A stretch of DNA of 64,000 bases from Symsagittifera roscoffensis (lineage: Eukaryota; Xenacoelomorpha; Acoela; Convolutidae): positions 1 through 64,000 of the forward strand of contig NW_026971712.1 of NCBI RefSeq assembly GCF_963678635.1. Direction: 5' to 3'. Position 1 is the stretch's first letter. Each line of letters opens with the position of its first letter. The notes below the pieces were generated by a model, which worked only from the letters and a program-made list of their open reading frames with translations, had not been told where the DNA came from and ran no database searches. Positions 11,561 to 22,329 of this stretch are shown here, one piece after another. The translations under genes were made by a program, and so were the position numbers.

Positions 11561-14500
11561 CAAAGTTATTTATAGGTGAAATATCCTGTGGTCTGTGTTT
11601 TTACCGTTTAAATATAAGTAGTCTTTGATATCTTTACAAAATCCGCTATAGTCTTGTGTATAAATGTCTGCAAATCCTGTGGTTTCGGCAAGTTTTCTTA
11701 AATTCTGGTCGATTGATTGGCGTTGTATTGTGTTCATTTGTGTTCATAATTCCTGAAACTGTTGTTTTCTAATGTGATGTTGGATATCAGATTTAGAATA
11801 TATTCCAATTGATTGTAAATCAATATTTGGGTTACGAGCGATAGCTCTGATACTTTCGGGTGAAAATTTTTTGAGTGGTTGCATTAATATAGGTTGTGGT
11901 GTAAGTAGGTAGTATTTATCTTCATCAGGGTTTAATTGTACTACATTGTGGCTATTTTCTGCGGTATCCCAAAAATGTGTTCGTCTTGAAAGTGTGTCGA
12001 CAAAATGTACTTTATTTTTATAGAATATGGGGATTCTTTTATAACAACTTTTGTCTTCAAAAACATATAATGGTGGTACTTTTTTGGTGCAAGTATAGAA
12101 CCATAAAATATTTCCTTCTTAGTCAAGAAAATTTGATCTGTTTCCTGATAATAAGCATCCTGCGTAAGGTATTTTTAGTACTGCTAATGCGAGTGATTGT
12201 AAGATTTGTGTTCGTTCTAATTCGCAAAGTTGATGAAAGTGACATTTCTTGGAAAATTCTACTAATTTTATAGTCTAATTTCATGTCTAAGTGGATATCA
12301 TAATGAATATTACCAAAATAGGTGCTATTCATTAGTGACAGTTCTTGTAAATGTGTGCTTTTACTGTCATATGGTTTTAATTTTCCACCAGGTTGACCTT
12401 CGCTTTTATAAAAGTTAACTGGGACGTATGATGTTCCTTCGTTAATAGGGTGACTTGTGGCATAAGCGTCAAATTTTATTTTTCCAGTGGTCATGTCGAA
12501 ACTTTTTTCGTATTCGACAAGTATTTCAGAGTATTGTGTTTTATAAAGTGGATTGCTATATTTACATGCAAATTCTGTTTCTTGATAGACTTGAAAGCGT
12601 GTTAATTTATTTTCTATATCATGAATGTTTTTGAAATCAGTGCTTTGTTTACGAGATGGGTTCATTGTTCGTATGGGATTGATTCAATAAAATATTTGTC
12701 ATGAAATTTTATCATTCGAGCGTGTATTTTTGCTACTTGAAATGTTGTGCATGTATCTTCGGGAAACCAAACAATTGTTGCTTGGGTCCTTGTTGTAGGG
12801 TCACAATAACCTTGATCATTTTTGCAAGGTAATCTAATTCCTTGATAGATCATGGTGTTATCAGTTAAATCTGGTGTGAGTTGTTTTTTTCTCAAGTTGT
12901 ATTTTCCAATCAAAAAACATTATTTCTTGATATCCTTTTTTTGTGTCTGCTTTACAGTTTGAAGGGTCAATTATTCCAATGTGTGGTATCCAGTGTTTAT
13001 CGTGTATTTCATAAAATAATCTTCCGTGTGCGCCGTTATATGGGTATTTTTCGTCTAATTTAAAATGTCCTTGATATCGTTCAAGTTCTGCTTGATGAAG
13101 AGAATCGGCAAGACTTGAAAATTTACTATTTTTCTGTCTGTGTTTTTATTTCTTGTTAGATTTACTCTGAGTAATTCGTTTTTACAATCTTCGGGGCTTA
13201 GGTGTAAAAGACGTTCTATATTACTTTGGTAAAATGATTCGTGATCAAGTCGGTTCTTATTTCCGTTGGAAACTTGTGAAAAATGTACTTTCTTTTCGGA
13301 AAATTTTGCTCTAAATTTATATCCTGTGACTGTTGTTGCTCGGGTTTTTGAGTACAATGTTGCTATTACATTTGTAGTTTCCATAGCTTGTGGTTCTGTT
13401 TCGCATTGTGATACTTGCTTTTTTGCATATTTGTGTAGTGTTTTTGTTCGTTTTCTTCATAATCATAGTGTGCTACTAATAAATCCTGGGGTCCTGTGCG
13501 AGGAGAAAGATTTGTGTTTTGGTCGGAAAATATTTAAAAAAAGATGTGTTGAAATGTTAATATTTTTAGAATATATATGAATGATAATCCTGAGTATGGG
13601 TTATAAAATGTTATGTAACCAATTGTGTTTTTCGTATATGTATCGTATTTGTATATTACTTCAGTGGTTATAAATGGTGGTGGTAGTGATTGAGCTGTTA
13701 TATTTGGTGGATTTAATGAGTAGGGGTGTTGAACAATTTTATTAAGTTTGATCGTGATTTCAAATTTCAATTGGAGACTATTTTGTTGAAGTATTTGAAT
13801 ATTGTGTTCTCGAATATCTTCCTGCAGATCTTGTCCATATTGTAATCTATTGAGTGCCCGACTGTGGAATCGGTTACTTTCTTGATGTTGTCCAAATAAT
13901 GGGGGAGCTGCTACGAATATGTTCCAACCTAATCGTAAAGGGGTATTTGATGATGATTGTTCTCGATAACTAGCGTCGAGGTTATTTGGAAAATTTAATT
14001 GGAAAGTGTCGGTGAGATTTGACTTAATGATGGTGTTGACGGGAGTGATAATGTTTCTGGTAATGATGATAGTGTTGTATCAGTAGAGATATCTATTGAA
14101 TCATTTACCAAGTTTGGTTCACCTTGTGTATATGAGTGTGTTGCCCAATGAGTCGTGCGGTGGGATTGGGGGGGGGGGGGGGGTGGGGTTAAAGGGATTT
14201 TCACGTATTTGTTCAGATGTTGGTGTTGAACCTAAGTAATCTGAGGGTATACTTGAGGTGCTGCGTTGTGAAAAGAGTTGGGGAGTTTCTGGTAATGTAC
14301 TACTTGATTCTTCTGAAGTAGTTGGTGTTGGTGATTGGGGTATATCAAAATGAACTCTAGGAGTTTGAAAATTTCTTTTTCTTCGTGGATGTATAATTTG
14401 TCTATTTATTTCGACTTTATTTTGATTTTGACTTATGTGTCCTATTCTATTTAAATCTTGTGGTAATGGCGGGTATAAATTATATGTTGGTTTACTTAGG

Positions 14501-14742
14501 GGTGCTTGTCGCTGAACTGGTTCTAATGGTTGAGATAAGCGAGCGTGTCGTTCTTCGAAAGTGTACGGGTTATCTTGGAAACAAATTCGTGTGGATGTTT
14601 GGGGATTTTGAGTAGTTGTGGGTATGACTGGGTTTTCTTGGGAGGATGTCGGTGAAGACTGATGTTGTGGTGGTTGGTTACCAATTTTGGAAATGTGTCT
14701 AATTGATCTTTTTCTAGTGGGAAGATTTATGTTTGTTGTAAT
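11561..14742 (-). pseudogene. Env-like glycoprotein, ectodomain region, multiply frameshifted
   Basis: After the signal peptide comes a Ser/Thr/Pro-rich segment open from about 14745 to 14206, containing the basic run RRKR near 14.37 kb that could be a furin-type site. Then follow Cys-bearing segments at 13770-13534, 13384-13055, 12913-12662 (LPCKNDQGYCDP, PEDTCTTF) and 12665-12123, and a further open part to about 11760. Potential N-glycosylation triplets such as NST occur. Frame changes fall near 13.06, 12.66 and 12.25 kb. The architecture suits a viral-type surface glycoprotein, possibly of the gB-like class known from invertebrate viruses and retroelements, but that assignment is a guess. 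Confidence 0.5.
14168..14183. repeat. 16-base G homopolymer within env-like coding sequence
   Basis: A run of 16 G on the plus strand, read as a proline run on the coding strand. A run of the same length is present in gag of the same element. The length is unreliable because such tracts are prone to slippage and sequencing error. Confidence 0.8.
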
Positions 14743-14744
14743 AT

Positions 14745-14809
14745 TATTCGTTGAAAAGGATTAAAAGTATTGTTGCTAAGGCGAATGTGACTATTGTTTT
14801 TTTACACAT
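14745..14809 (-). other. Signal peptide and start codon of the env-like gene
   Basis: The ATG at 14809-14807 opens a short frame MCKKTIVTFALATILLILF, a two-Lys N-region followed by a strongly hydrophobic core, as in secretory signal peptides. The frame meets a stop just after the core, near 14745, and the glycoprotein continues in a neighbouring frame. This fixes the likely start of the env-like protein. Confidence 0.6.
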
Positions 14810-15880
14810 TTGCACATTGTCATGGTTAGGGAGGATTAAAATGTGATAAAACTTACGAATCGTAAAAAAATATCTGTTCGACTAAAAATTGTTCAAATCA
14901 TTTAAATAGACTTTGAATTATCGTACCTGTGAATGTGGTCAATGATTTGGGAAAGTTGGAGATATATTTCAATTAGGGAGTAGAAAATTTAAAAAATATT
15001 GCAAAAAATTATTAAAAGGACTATTAAGGCTTCAAAAGTATCAATAAAAAATATGAGCAAAAGTTTGAATAGAATGCAAATTTTTATGAAAAGATTTAAG
15101 ATTGTTTTTGTAAGATATTGACTGTTTGAGAGAAAAGCAGTTAAGAAAAGATTCGTTCGTCGAATAATTTTTGTTGTTTGGGGCGAGATTCAAGTGTGGT
15201 CGGATTATTTATTGGTTTTTTGACAAGTGGGTTGAGTTTTGTGAAAAATTGTTGGGGGCTAATTTTATGGTGTTCGGGAGGTCTGTTTTGCTTTATTTTT
15301 TTTGTTGGGTGATCTGGGGTATTTTTGAAATATTTGTACTTTAGGCCAAATGATTAAGGTCCTTTTTGACTTTAGGCGAATTCGCCATTTTTGGTTGGAG
15401 GGTTTTTGATGTCTGAGTTGGGAAAATATTGTTGATCTTTACGTTATTAGATAGGGGAGGATTGTAATATTTTGGTGGTATTTATTTTAGTTGTCAAATT
15501 TTAGCGGGTTGCTTATTTTTGACCTGGAGGTTGTAAAGTTATAGTTATAGATATGCCTAGAGCTTAATATCTATAGGCTAATAGGTTGGTGTTAGAGATA
15601 AAGAAGCTGACGGATTTCAGTGAATCCTATTGGCTGAATCTGAACTAAAATTGTTGCGTATGTTTCAGCATGATATCTCGAAATTATGAAAATTCAAAAT
15701 GATTTAGAAATATGAAAATTGTTAATTTTTAAAATCAAAGTTGTTTTTGAAATTCAACTTTCTTTAATATTTTAGATTGTGGGATGAATGTTTTGTAATT
15801 TTTCCGTGGTTGAGTTCTAAGTCGTGATGATTCTCTGTGTTCTGATTTTTCTACTTGTTTTTGTGGTAAAATTTTTTCCA
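14810..15880. other. Non-coding gap between pol and env of element B
   Basis: No reading frame of note. AT-rich with long A and T runs. In env-bearing retroelements the env messenger is normally made by splicing, so a 3' splice site just upstream of 14809 would be expected here; I cannot single one out. Confidence 0.4.
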
Positions 15881-16160
15881 TCATTTTCCTGTTTTTCTTT
15901 CTTTTTCAGATATTTTTGGGTCTGGCGTTTTTGTATTGTTTTGAGTTGTGGTTTGTTTTTGATTTTGTTTTTCATGATGAACGTTGTCCTGTACATTTGT
16001 TTCTTTTTCTGTATGTGTATGATTTTGAATAAATTTTAAACCTGTAAAAGAATATAATTGAGTTAATTCGCGTAATGCGTATTCTTTTGGGTAAAAGGGC
16101 AATAGATTGTTACGATGTTGAATAATTTCTTTTTTAGTTGAATCTGTGAGCTTATACGTT
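15881..16160 (-). pseudogene. Element B integrase C-terminal tail
   Basis: Downstream of the integrase core a 73-codon frame (16102-15881) begins FYPKEYALRELTQLYSF, a chromodomain-free end of the kind seen after gypsy integrases, then becomes Lys, Asn, Gln and Thr-rich. It is separated from the core by a frame change near 16.16-16.22 kb. It would contribute to target DNA binding. Confidence 0.5.
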
Positions 16161-16163
16161 ACG

Positions 16164-17280
16164 TCAGTGGGTTTGGCAATTATTTGGTATGGTCTTTTTC
16201 GAAGTGGTTGTAATTTTTAGAGATTTTTTTTTGTGTATTAAAGAATTAAAGATGGGTATTAAAACAAATGTTCCATTTTTTAAATCTGTGGCTGGCATAA
16301 AACGTGAATTAATTTGGCTGTTATTGTTTTGTCTTTGTAACAATTTCCTTGTTATTTTTTGGTAAATTTTATTGTGTTTTTTATCTCTATTTAATATCCA
16401 TTCGGTATGTTTGTCGGAGGCTAATTTAAGAATTTGTGGATGATGAAAATGATCTTCATCATGTGTGTGTAAAGGTAGAATATAACAAATTGAATCTTTA
16501 TTTGGTTGGCAATAACCTTGTGCATTTTTATGTGCATTTGCTGTAAACATAATTGGTTTTCGTGGCTTTTGATTAAAAACCATTTCATATGGTGACATTC
16601 CTAAAGTTGTCGTAATGTTTGAATTATATGATAAGGGAAATAATTTTACATCTGCTGACCATTCTGTGTATCGTGTATCATTTCCATTAATGATACATCT
16701 GAGATATTCTTGTAGTGAACGGTTCATACCTTCGACTAAACCGTTTGTCCAAGGTGCATGAGATGTACGTGGTCTATGTTTGATGTTGTATAAGTGGCAT
16801 ATTAAGATGATTTCATTATTTATAAATTCTGCACTATTGTCTGTAACTAGGATTTCGGGTAATCCGAATTTGGCTATCCAATATTCATAAAGTGTTGTGT
16901 AAGCATGATAAGCATTACAATGTGGTACTGGGTTGAGTGCTACAAAATGTGTGAATGCATCAACAATGACCATAATGTAGGAGTTTCCTTCTGAGGATGG
17001 TGAGATTGGTCCTTTTGTGTCGAATGAAATGCGATGGTTAAAATATAAACTTTGTCCTTTAAAATCTTGTTTCTGTGCTATTTGTTTTTGATTTGGATAC
17101 GGTTTGTTCAATTGACATATTATACAATCATTGCATAACACTTTTATCCAAATTGGTGCATTTGGGAAATAAAACTTTTGTGTAAAGTTCGAGTATGTTT
17201 TTCTGATCCGGAGTGTCCCTTTGTATTTTGTGTATGGGAGATGTTAAAAGCTATTAGTATCATACTTAAAGGAAGACAGG
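16164..17280 (-). CDS. Element B integrase (zinc-binding and catalytic core)
   Basis: Integrase inserts the retroelement cDNA into host DNA. The frame is open upstream of 17141 to about 17280 and shows the HHCC zinc finger: two His six residues apart near 17.22 kb (HTQNTKGH) and the Cys pair CNDC just after 17141. The catalytic core follows: FDTKGP (first Asp), VTDNSAEF (second Asp) and GLVEGMNR (Glu), with 35 residues between the second Asp and the Glu, the classic DD35E spacing. All three acids are present. The core is followed by the usual helical region (TTLGMSPYEMVFNQKP). The protein loses frame at about 16.2 kb. This is the best preserved enzyme of the element. Confidence 0.9.
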
Positions 17281-17299
17281 GAACTTTAGAATCATTTAA

Positions 17300-18040
17300 T
17301 TAATATTCTAAAAGATCTGTATTTTCATTAATTGTTGTGTAGTTAAATTTTCTGAAATATCGGAGGAGTGTTTTGTTTCCTAAAATTGTGGTATCAGCTT
17401 TTACGGGCTTAGTTTTGTATTTGTGCCATGATTTTAGTTGTCTAATTACTAGATCGAGATTTTGATACCGTTTTAAAAGTTCAAGTGTAATTTTATCTGT
17501 TAGGGGGAGAAAAATATTGTCAATTTCTAGTTTTGATAGGGGAATTGTGTCAAGTGGGTCATGGAGGTCAAAAACTTGATTTTTTGTGTATTTTGAATCA
17601 TTTGTTTGTGGTCTTGATAAGTTTTTTTTATCGGTCAAATTTTCTTTTTCAATTAGTGGAAAAAGGTCTTTTTTATGCGAGTGTTGTTTTATTCTTTTTT
17701 GTTGAGTATTATTTTTTATCCATTGTGAGAATGGAATTGGTTTAAAAGTTGATGTTCCTAGTAGATCAATTTCATAGTGATTATTTTGGCAATCTAAGTA
17801 GAGTAGAAAATAATGTAGATTATTTATTTGTGATTGATCAATGTCACTTTTTACTGCGTATTTGCATTCTAATCGCGTTGATGTTTCATTTTTTGTGAGA
17901 TAGAATTTAATATTTTGTGGTATTTCAACTGTAGTTTTTCGTGTAAGTAATTCAGGTGGCGTATTTCTACTTAATGTATCTGGTAATGCAAGGTTTTTTC
18001 CTGCTGTCCAAACTATATGTAAGTATATGTGTTCTCTCAT
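17300..18040 (-). pseudogene. Element B RNase H end and RNase H-integrase connector
   Basis: The 246-codon frame opens with HIVWTAGKNLALPDTLSR. The segment ending in PDTLSR matches the end of gypsy-type RNase H, where the Asp is followed by a Leu-Ser-Arg motif. The remainder is a hydrophilic linker leading to the integrase zinc finger. It ends at a stop near 17300, with the integrase resuming about 20 bases later. The middle of RNase H that should precede it is missing. Confidence 0.7.
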
Positions 18041-18046
18041 TAGAGT

Positions 18047-18325
18047 TCAGAGTCGTAGCTCTGCTTGTGTAAATAATTGTGAATTTGCTGATATAAGATT
18101 CATTTTATTTGTTCCATTATGTGATTGTAGCAATGCTGCGCCGATGCCAAAATTTGAAGCATCGCACATAGCACAGAATGGTTGATTTGGATCTGGAATT
18201 GTGTTTGAAATTTGTTCTGTCAAAAGCTTTTTAATTTCTTCAAATCGTGTTTGATGTTCAGTGGTCCATTCAAAATTATTTTGTTGTCTGAGGACGTTAA
18301 AGAAAGGTCTTAAGCATAATTGCAT
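18047..18325 (-). pseudogene. Element B RNase H, N-terminal part
   Basis: The frame contains FEEIKKLLTEQ followed by FCAMCDASNFGIGAALLQ. The DAS motif is the first catalytic Asp of retroelement RNase H, and the preceding helix is the RT connection region. The frame stops at 18047 directly before the DTLSR-bearing end of the domain, so the central part with the catalytic Glu and middle Asp appears deleted. Confidence 0.8.
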
Positions 18326-18329
18326 TTTG

Positions 18330-19250
18330 TAAAAAATATTTACTTAAGAAATTCATTAATCCAAGGAATTCTTGGATTTTCTTTTTATTTGTAGGTGGTT
18401 GAAGTTTTTGGATTGCATCAATGCGTGATTTTAATGGAGTGATAGTGTTTCGTTCAATATTATGTCCTAAAAATTTAACGCGTGTTAAAAAAAACTGTGA
18501 TTTATCGGGGGCTGCTTTCAGATTTTGTTCTGAAGTATTTTATGATATTGTTCTAAAACTGTAAACATTTCGTCTTTGGTTTGTGATTGCATAAAAACAT
18601 CGTCTAAATAGGTGATTGCTTTTTTCTTGAGTATTAATGATCTAAAAATTTTACTCATGAAAGCTGAAAAAGCTGCTGGTCCTATGGATATTCCATAGAA
18701 TAAGCAATTAAATTCATATTGTTGATTTCAAATAACAAATTGGGTAAAACGTCGTGGTTGTTTATCTAGTGGCATTTGATTATAAGCACTATTCATATCT
18801 GTGGTTGTGAAGTTTTTACCATTTATCTTTGTTAAGATAACTTGTATTGATTCAATAGGCCAATTGCATTTTGATTCGTCAATTAGTGAATTGAGGTATC
18901 TAGCGTCTAAAACTATTTTTAGTGATTCACCTTTTGCTAGAATGATAACTGGGTTAATGAAGGTGTTTCCTTGTGGTTGTTCTTCTTTATTTACTGGTGA
19001 GTTAATTTCGTATTGTTCTAAAATATCACGTAATCTATTTACCTTGTCGTGTAATTGAATCGGTACTTTATTGCTCTTTGTTTTTTAAAAACTGCGTCTG
19101 GTTTTAATGGGAGGTGTAGTGATGAATTGATTTTTCCAACTTCAAATTTTGATGTTGCGTAGACTGCTGAATGTTTTAATAGTTGTTTTGCTAATTTATC
19201 AAATTCATCTTGTGTGATTTGTGAGTGTTGAAAATTAAACTTTGTTTAAA
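18330..19250 (-). pseudogene. Element B reverse transcriptase
   Basis: RT copies the element RNA into cDNA. On the minus strand a frame reads TTDMNSAYNQMPLDKQ near 18.80 kb (first catalytic Asp), FYGISIGPAAFSAFMSK near 18.68 kb, and TYLDDVFMQSQ near 18.60 kb, where YLDD is the catalytic box with both Asp present. A single TGA interrupts the domain near 18.73 kb, between the first Asp and the FYG segment. Frame changes separate it from RNase H near 18.33-18.54 kb and from the fingers region above 19.1 kb. Confidence 0.85.
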
Positions 19251-19259
19251 ATTTTTGTT

Positions 19260-19811
19260 GTTTTTTTGTGTAATTTGTTATATTGAATGTCGGTTTAAAA
19301 TATGGTGTTTTTGTGAAATAATCTGTATTTTTTTTTCATTACTTATTATATTGTTTATAGAAAATTCTTCGTCAAGAATTGTTGATTGACAAACATCTAA
19401 TAGTTGTAATATATTATTTACCCGATAGGCTACTTCAATTATAGGTGAAGTTGTAGCATTTGTTTTGCAATATCCTAAAAGTCCTAAGGGTAATGTTATT
19501 TGATGTGGTGTATTGGTGTATTGTTATACACATTTAATGAAATAATATCGGAATTCGTATTTTTTGAGTATTTTATAGATGAGATTGTAATTTTGAAAAA
19601 TTTGTGAATAGGTTTAAATTCGAAGTCTGACATAAAAAGTTGTTGTTTGTTTTGAATTTTGTCATACTGATGAACGTGTTTTATAAAAAAAGTTATATTT
19701 ATTTCCTGTCAGTGGTTTCAGGTGTTTCCGTTTTTGATTATAAATGGGGTAAAATTTTGAGAAAAATGGTGGTTTCTTGTTTAATATTTGGAAGAATGTA
19801 AAGGCTGTGTT
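19260..19811 (-). other. Degraded region between protease and RT of element B
   Basis: No sizeable open frame is present. By position it should encode the linker between protease and RT. The stretch is very T-rich on the plus strand and carries multiple stops in each minus-strand frame. Confidence 0.4.
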
Positions 19812-20160
19812 TTATGTTTTTGTATATTTGTCTTTGATATGGATTTTACTATTTAAGATGTTTATTGTTGGTATATATTTAGTATTAAATGGTATGCCAA
19901 TGATATTGTGCTTAAAATCAGTAATATGAAATGTTTGTTTAAATGGCTTGTTCAGAATCTTGTTTTGTTCCACTGTTCTTGTCGGAATAAGGAAGAGTTG
20001 GATTTTTCCATAGTTTACTAATGTTGATCCTTGTGCTGTTGCCAAATTACTAGATGTTTCAAGAGGTATTAAGTTTGGGTGTAGTGTTTTAATTTCTTTC
20101 CATTAATTATATTTGATTCTGCTCCTGAGTCGATTAAAAAATCAATTTCAAGATCTGGTG
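19812..20160 (-). pseudogene. Element B aspartic protease
   Basis: Retropepsin-type protease that would cleave Gag-Pol. The active-site segment IDFLIDSGAESN is visible, with DSGA encoded at 20131-20120. The 77-codon frame downstream (20045-19812) reads YGKIQLFLI and HNIIGIPF, corresponding to the flap and the Ile/Leu-Gly segment. A frame change lies between the active site and this part, near 20.10 kb, and another upstream near 20.14 kb. Confidence 0.75.
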
Positions 20161-20600
20161 TTGAAATTCTTTACTTCTTGGACTCTCTAAGAGAAATAGA
20201 ATTGTCCAAATTTTTTTCTCTTTGTTGTTCATTTGTATATTTTGATAAACATTTTTTGTGTTTGAGCATTGTGTCTCATCTTTCTTATCAAGTTTAATTA
20301 CCGTGTTAATTTCGTTTACTTCTTGAATAGTTTGTGTATTATTATTAGTGGGTCCAATGTAGTAATTATGAAGAAGTTCCAATTGATTTTCATATATATG
20401 TGAAGTAAAAGATTGTTCGTATATGATAGGTTCATAGTCGTTTTCGACTGTTATCATATTTACAGAGATGGTATTATCTGTATCACTCTCAGTATCTGAT
20501 GATTCACAATTAATGTGATTTAGTTGTAGTTCATTACTTCCTGTGTCATCAATACCTGGCGGGGTCTGAGGTTGTTTCTTCATTTGTTTGCACTTGATTA
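20134..20600 (-). pseudogene. Element B Gag-protease junction, acidic linker
   Basis: The coding phase changes near 20.56 kb, close to a CCCC tract. Beyond it the useful frame encodes an acidic Ser/Asp/Glu segment (SSDTESDTDN) running to the protease. The relation between the two frames corresponds to a +1 shift. It could be a natural Gag-Pol frameshift site or a simple indel; given other breaks in this element I favour an indel. Confidence 0.5.
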
Positions 20601-21856
20601 ATGTGTCTTTGATGTTTTGGTGTGTTACATCTGTATCGATGTTTAGAATCGGGATAACGGTTATTATTCCTATGTGGTGACTGGGAATAATTTCTGTATC
20701 GATTATTGTAACTTGAGTTTCGAATTTGTGAATTAATTTGTGATCTGTTTTGATAGTTATCATTTGATCTGTGATAATTCGATCTATTATATGAGTTTTT
20801 CCTTGATCTATTGTTTGAATAGTTCTGATTTCGCTTGTTTGAATAACTTCTATTCCTACTGCGTGAATAGTTTCTATTTCTGTTGTTAAATGAGTTTCGT
20901 GATCTATTATTGGAATAGTGTCTATTCCTTGGGTTAGAATGGGAACTGGATGCAGAAACAAATTCTGTTGTGTTTGAATTCGATCGTGAATAGTTATTTT
21001 GGTTATTTTGGCTATCCGATCGGCTATGTCTATTTTGTGAGAAATTTCGTGAATTTCTTTGTTCGGGCGATCTACCCCTATAACTTGAGTTATATGATGA
21101 TTGATTTCTTGAGTAATTTGAGTTACTTGGAAGTGGTTTTCCTGCACTATTATTACTATATATATTTTTGTTTGGTAGATTTTGATCTTTTTTCATGTAT
21201 TGATAGAATGATTTATTTGGTTCTTTGTGCTTTTGAGGTTTATTATGATTGTCTTTTTGTTTTTGTCTACATTCGTCGATACTGTGTCCGTATCGTCGGC
21301 AGTAATTACACCATTTTTTAAAAGATGGTTTGCCTTTAAAATTTGGGTTCCTTTCATAGATGTTTAGTATTTCAGTGATTTTTTCAATCAGGTCTGTGTC
21401 TGATTCTTGTATATTTTTTATATGTGTAGTATTTGTTTCAATTCGATTAACATATTGTAGTTTTAGATTTTCTGTTTCTTCGAGTTTCATTGTGATTTCT
21501 GCTTGTTCTAATTTATCTACTAATTTTCTAAAATCTAAATCTGGCTCTCGAATTGAGGAAGGATGAGATGATCTCTTTTTTATAGCTATTTTCCTTAATT
21601 GAGGTGTTAAGGTCATCATTAAAATTTCTGTCATTTTTGTGTTTTTGTAGTCATGTGTATTAAGTGAATATGCTTTTCGAACTAGTGTTTCGATTCGAAC
21701 TGCTGATTGTTTAATTGTTTCGTTTGGTAATCTGCGTATTTCGTTGCATAAAATGCTTTGATGTTGTTTGTTTCTTTCAGAATCAAACATTTTTGAAAAT
21801 TCTTGTGTAAAATTTTTCCAATCTGATTTTATTTCTATCGTAATACTGAAAACCAT
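20549..21856 (-). CDS. Element B Gag, capsid end and nucleocapsid
   Basis: A 435-codon frame. The first 165 residues resemble a Ty3/gypsy capsid C-terminal region (FTQEFSKMFDSERNKQHQ, LVRKAYSLN). A zinc knuckle CNYCRRYGHSIDEC, a CX2CX4HX4C motif, lies at residues 183-196 (21310-21269) and would bind RNA. From about residue 225 to 415 the protein is extremely rich in Ser, Arg, Asn and Tyr, an RS-like low-complexity tail. The apparent start overlaps the preceding gag segment in another frame, so this is the continuation of one gag gene rather than a separate protein. Confidence 0.85.
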   Translation of the reverse strand: MVFSITIEIKSDWKNFTQEFSKMFDSERNKQHQSILCNEIRRLPNETIKQSAVRIETLVRKAYSLNTHDYKNTKMTEILMMTLTPQLRKIAIKKRSSHPSSIREPDLDFRKLVDKLEQAEITMKLEETENLKLQYVNRIETNTTHIKNIQESDTDLIEKITEILNIYERNPNFKGKPSFKKWCNYCRRYGHSIDECRQKQKDNHNKPQKHKEPNKSFYQYMKKDQNLPNKNIYSNNSAGKPLPSNSNYSRNQSSYNSSYRGRSPEQRNSRNFSQNRHSRSDSQNNQNNYSRSNSNTTEFVSASSSHSNPRNRHYSNNRSRNSFNNRNRNYSRSRNRSYSNKRNQNYSNNRSRKNSYNRSNYHRSNDNYQNRSQINSQIRNSSYNNRYRNYSQSPHRNNNRYPDSKHRYRCNTPKHQRHINQVQTNEETTSDPARY

Positions 21857-22329
21857 TTTTGAGCTGCGCCATCTAGTGTTGTTGGTTTTAACGCTGTGCG
21901 TCTATATATCCAATTTTGATGGAGTGGTGTATTAATTGGTTCGGGTCCTATATTTAAAATTAAATTTGCTGTTACTGCATTTAAATAATCCTCTACAGAA
22001 TATTCAGGGTCTGTTCCTGTGAATACCATTAATGGTTTATTCGATGTTATTGACGATCCAACCATGAGGTATGGATTCATAGTCATCTGTAGTGATTCTG
22101 CGACATTTGGCATTTTTGAAAAGTTTGAAGGTTGATTTTTTGTTATTTCGTGTTGCTGGAGGTAATATGGACGCGGTATTTCATTTTGCATTTGAGTTGG
22201 TTGATCAGAATGCATAATCATTGGGTTTTGTGGCTGTATTGGTTGAAAAGATTGTGTGTTAAATGGGTTTTGTATATGCATTTGTTGTGGATTTTGTATA
22301 TCTGTTGGATTTTGTGGGTAAATTTTCAT
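21835..22329 (-). pseudogene. Element B Gag, capsid N-terminal segment
   Basis: A 164-codon frame: an Asn/Gln/Pro-rich beginning, then PLMVFTGTDPEYSVEDYL and LDGAAQKWFSVL, typical of the start of the Ty3/gypsy capsid (retrotransposon gag domain). It ends near 21835 by a frame change, with the rest of capsid continuing in the frame that ends at 20549. Confidence 0.8.

Noticed and set aside
20560-20575. Programmed +1 frameshift between gag and protease in element B
   Set aside because: The phase change is at a CCCC tract, but the element has many other indels, and nothing such as a known slippery codon pair or structure supports a programmed event.
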